Part shown: one piece after another, positions 62,635-64,000 of the stretch | How the letters are laid out: the number at the start of each line of letters is the position of its first letter | Numbering within the stretch: the stretch's first letter is position 1 | From: SURF-28 sp034521465 | GTDB taxonomy: Bacteria > Bacteroidota > Ignavibacteria > Ignavibacteriales > Melioribacteraceae | Assembly (NCBI GenBank): GCA_034521465.1 | Contig: JAXHMN010000016.1 | Location: 558,001-622,000, forward strand | Reading direction: 5' to 3' | Length of the DNA stretch: 64,000 bases | Program-made: the position numbers and the translations under genes | Notes under the pieces: generated by a model | What the model was told of the DNA's origin: nothing | Seen by the model: only the letters and a program-made list of their open reading frames with translations | Database searches by the model: none

Positions 62635-63696
62635 ATGAAAAAATCTTATAATTTGTTTTTAAAGTCCTTCTTAATTTTATTGACCGGCGTGGTAATTAAT
62701 ATAAGCGCACAGGATCTCGAAGAGACTCTCTCAAATCTTTCTGCCGATGCAGCCGGAGCTTATGTTGCACCAATCGTTACCGGGTTTGGTTCTAATTTAA
62801 ATTCCGGTTGGTTTTCCTATCCTCCCGATCCGGTAAAACTAGGGTTCACTTTGCGCGCAAGGGTAGTGGGAACCGCAACCTTTTTCTCCGATGAGGATGA
62901 AAACTTTACAGCAACCGGAAATTTTAGATATAACTCACAACAAGCAGATGCCATTCTTAGAAATTCAGGTCTTCAACCCGGAACTGCAAACTATAACAAT
63001 GCAAGAAATGCACTTCTTTCGCAAGAGTGGTCGGTTACTTTCAGCGGTCCGACGATTATCGGAAGCGAAGATGAATTTTTAAGAGTAAGATTCAGCGGTG
63101 GTTCAGTTGGAGGTCAACAAATTCAGCCGTATGAAGAAGTTTTAGAAGATGTGTACGGATATCTTGATGGTCTTTCACTATTTCCTTCCGGCAATATTCA
63201 ATTGACTGCCGGAACGGTAATGGGCACTAACTTAGTTTTTAGATGGTTCCCTTCAATAGATATTGAGGACTTAGGTAAGTTTTCATTTTTTGGTATTGGT
63301 GCTGTTCATAACATTAATGTTTGGATGAAGAAACCTCTTCCGGTGGATATTAGTGTTGGCGGGTTTTATCAAAGTTTAGAAGTTGGTGATGTCTTTGGAA
63401 GCAGCGCAACTCAATTCAGTTTATATCTGAGTAAAACTTTTGGAGGCATTTTTGCCGCTACTCCTTACATTGGCTTGTCTACCGAAAGTTCGACTACTAC
63501 CGTGTCCTATCAGTATAGTTACGATACTCCGGCGGGTCCGGAAACAGTTGACGTTGAGTTTGATCTGGAAGGTAAGAATAATTTTGGCTTTACTGCCGGA
63601 CTCTCACTAAAATTAGCAATCATTAATTTGAATGTTGATTACAAAGCCGCTAATAGCGGTACAATTACCGCGGGGCTTTCGTTTGGTATTTTGTAA
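62635..63696 (+). CDS. DUF6588 family outer-membrane beta-barrel protein
   Basis: A signal peptide (SFLILLTGVVINISAQ) is followed by GAYVAPIVTGFGSNLNSGWF, the pattern I associate with DUF6588, and alternating strands to the end. FRWFPSIDIEDLGKFSFFGI, AATPYIGLSTESSTTTVSY and the strand-like C-terminus GTITAGLSFGIL fit a membrane barrel. Intact at 353 residues with AGGGAG before the ATG. Function unknown. A clear terminator follows. Confidence 0.78.
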   Translation: MKKSYNLFLKSFLILLTGVVINISAQDLEETLSNLSADAAGAYVAPIVTGFGSNLNSGWFSYPPDPVKLGFTLRARVVGTATFFSDEDENFTATGNFRYNSQQADAILRNSGLQPGTANYNNARNALLSQEWSVTFSGPTIIGSEDEFLRVRFSGGSVGGQQIQPYEEVLEDVYGYLDGLSLFPSGNIQLTAGTVMGTNLVFRWFPSIDIEDLGKFSFFGIGAVHNINVWMKKPLPVDISVGGFYQSLEVGDVFGSSATQFSLYLSKTFGGIFAATPYIGLSTESSTTTVSYQYSYDTPAGPETVDVEFDLEGKNNFGFTAGLSLKLAIINLNVDYKAANSGTITAGLSFGIL

Positions 63697-63700
63697 TTAG

Positions 63701-63747
63701 AAAAGCGGGTTGACTGGTCAATATGAGTTTAACCCGCTTTTATTTTT
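63701..63747 (+). terminator. terminator after the DUF6588 gene
   Basis: AAAAGCGGGTT (63701-63711) and AACCCGCTTTT (63731-63741) pair perfectly around a 19-base loop, followed by ATTTTT. Confidence 0.9.
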
Positions 63748-63871
63748 CATTATAAGCAATTCAATAAGCTGCCTTTTTATTTTCTTCTTTTGACGATTCA
63801 GTATTAATTGACTTATATTGTTCCAGCAAAATCAATAAAATTAATCGAACAAATTAAGCAGTCGTTTTTGC

Positions 63872-64000
63872 ATGAAAGAACTTGCTGTCTATATTCACAT
63901 CCCGTTTTGCGATCACAAATGTATTTATTGTGATTTTTATTCGATTATTAATTACAAAAATATAAATGAGTATCTTCATCCATTAACGAAAGAAATCAAT
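63872..64000 (+). CDS. hemW: HemW-like radical SAM heme chaperone, 5' part
   Basis: Only the first 43 codons are in the window. They begin with MKELAVYIHIPFCDHKCIYC, where the Cys-x3-Cys-x2-Cys motif binds the SAM cluster. The sequence around it (YIHIPFC) is typical of HemW, formerly annotated as oxygen-independent coproporphyrinogen oxidase-like. The gene runs off the right edge. Confidence 0.88.
   Translation, partial: MKELAVYIHIPFCDHKCIYCDFYSIINYKNINEYLHPLTKEIN

Overview
The window is AT-rich chromosomal DNA of a Gram-negative bacterium from the Bacteroidota/Chlorobiota/Ignavibacteriota branch; an Ignavibacteriales-like organism is my best inference. The signs are a complete Bat (aerotolerance) operon, a BshB1-type bacillithiol enzyme, KdsB, a BamA-like Omp85 protein, Lnt, DUF6588 and DUF6687 family proteins, a Bacteroidota-style ECF promoter, and frequent TTG/GTG starts. 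Most of it is ordinary core genome.

Layout. 1-563 is the broken 3' end of an unrecognised gene. 631-4968 is a translation block (rplM-rpsI, rpsB-tsf, pyrH-frr) with a TTGACA-N17-TATATT promoter, a structured rpsB leader and strong terminators. 5042-15350 carries malic enzyme, a degenerate L,D-transpeptidase-like protein, a BamA-like protein, yicC-gmk-rpoZ, a family 4 uracil-DNA glycosylase, dnaB and a DUF1460 protein. 15497-17788 is gatB-nfo on the minus strand. 17934-21717 holds bshB1, a beta-hydroxyacid dehydrogenase, an SLC13 transporter and a DUF302 protein. 21925-30160 is moxR-DUF58-hyp-batA-batB-batC-batD-batE. 30269-39843 holds a CPY-repeat secreted protein, an M48 protease, a VWA lipoprotein, gatC, kdsB, a B12-binding protein, vapBC, an MBL hydrolase, a Rieske protein, queG, a DUF6687 protein and trxB. 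40429-50193 runs from an ECF sigma/anti-sigma pair through era, ispF, lnt and ltaE to an MscS channel with a cyclic-nucleotide-binding domain. 50190-56721 holds a ferredoxin, purL, YihY, hemerythrin, a beta-CASP hydrolase, RDD and DsrE. 57013-60362 is the most accessory-looking part: a TPR protein, an unknown gene behind a Pho-box-like array, an AbiE-type type IV toxin-antitoxin operon behind four operator-like direct repeats, and a gene remnant. It is followed by initiator tRNA-Met, recN, a DUF6588 protein and the start of hemW.

Sequence quality. More than 30 single-base indels, and at least one in-frame stop, interrupt conserved and mostly essential genes (rplM, rpsI, tsf, pyrH, gmk, dnaB, gatB, trxB, purL and others). 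Several fall in homopolymers. I read them as sequencing or assembly errors and give full gene spans as one feature each, stating where the frame changes. About 31 kb in several long stretches has none.

Most interesting observations: a YkuD-fold protein that has lost both catalytic His and Cys; four Pho-box-like 7-mers at an exact 11-bp period before a gene of unknown function; direct-repeat operators in front of the AbiE pair; the MscS-CNBD fusion; a four-copy CPY-motif secreted protein; a near-leaderless ECF promoter; and a GATTAA-type hexamer repeat at two loci, one of which supplies a start codon.
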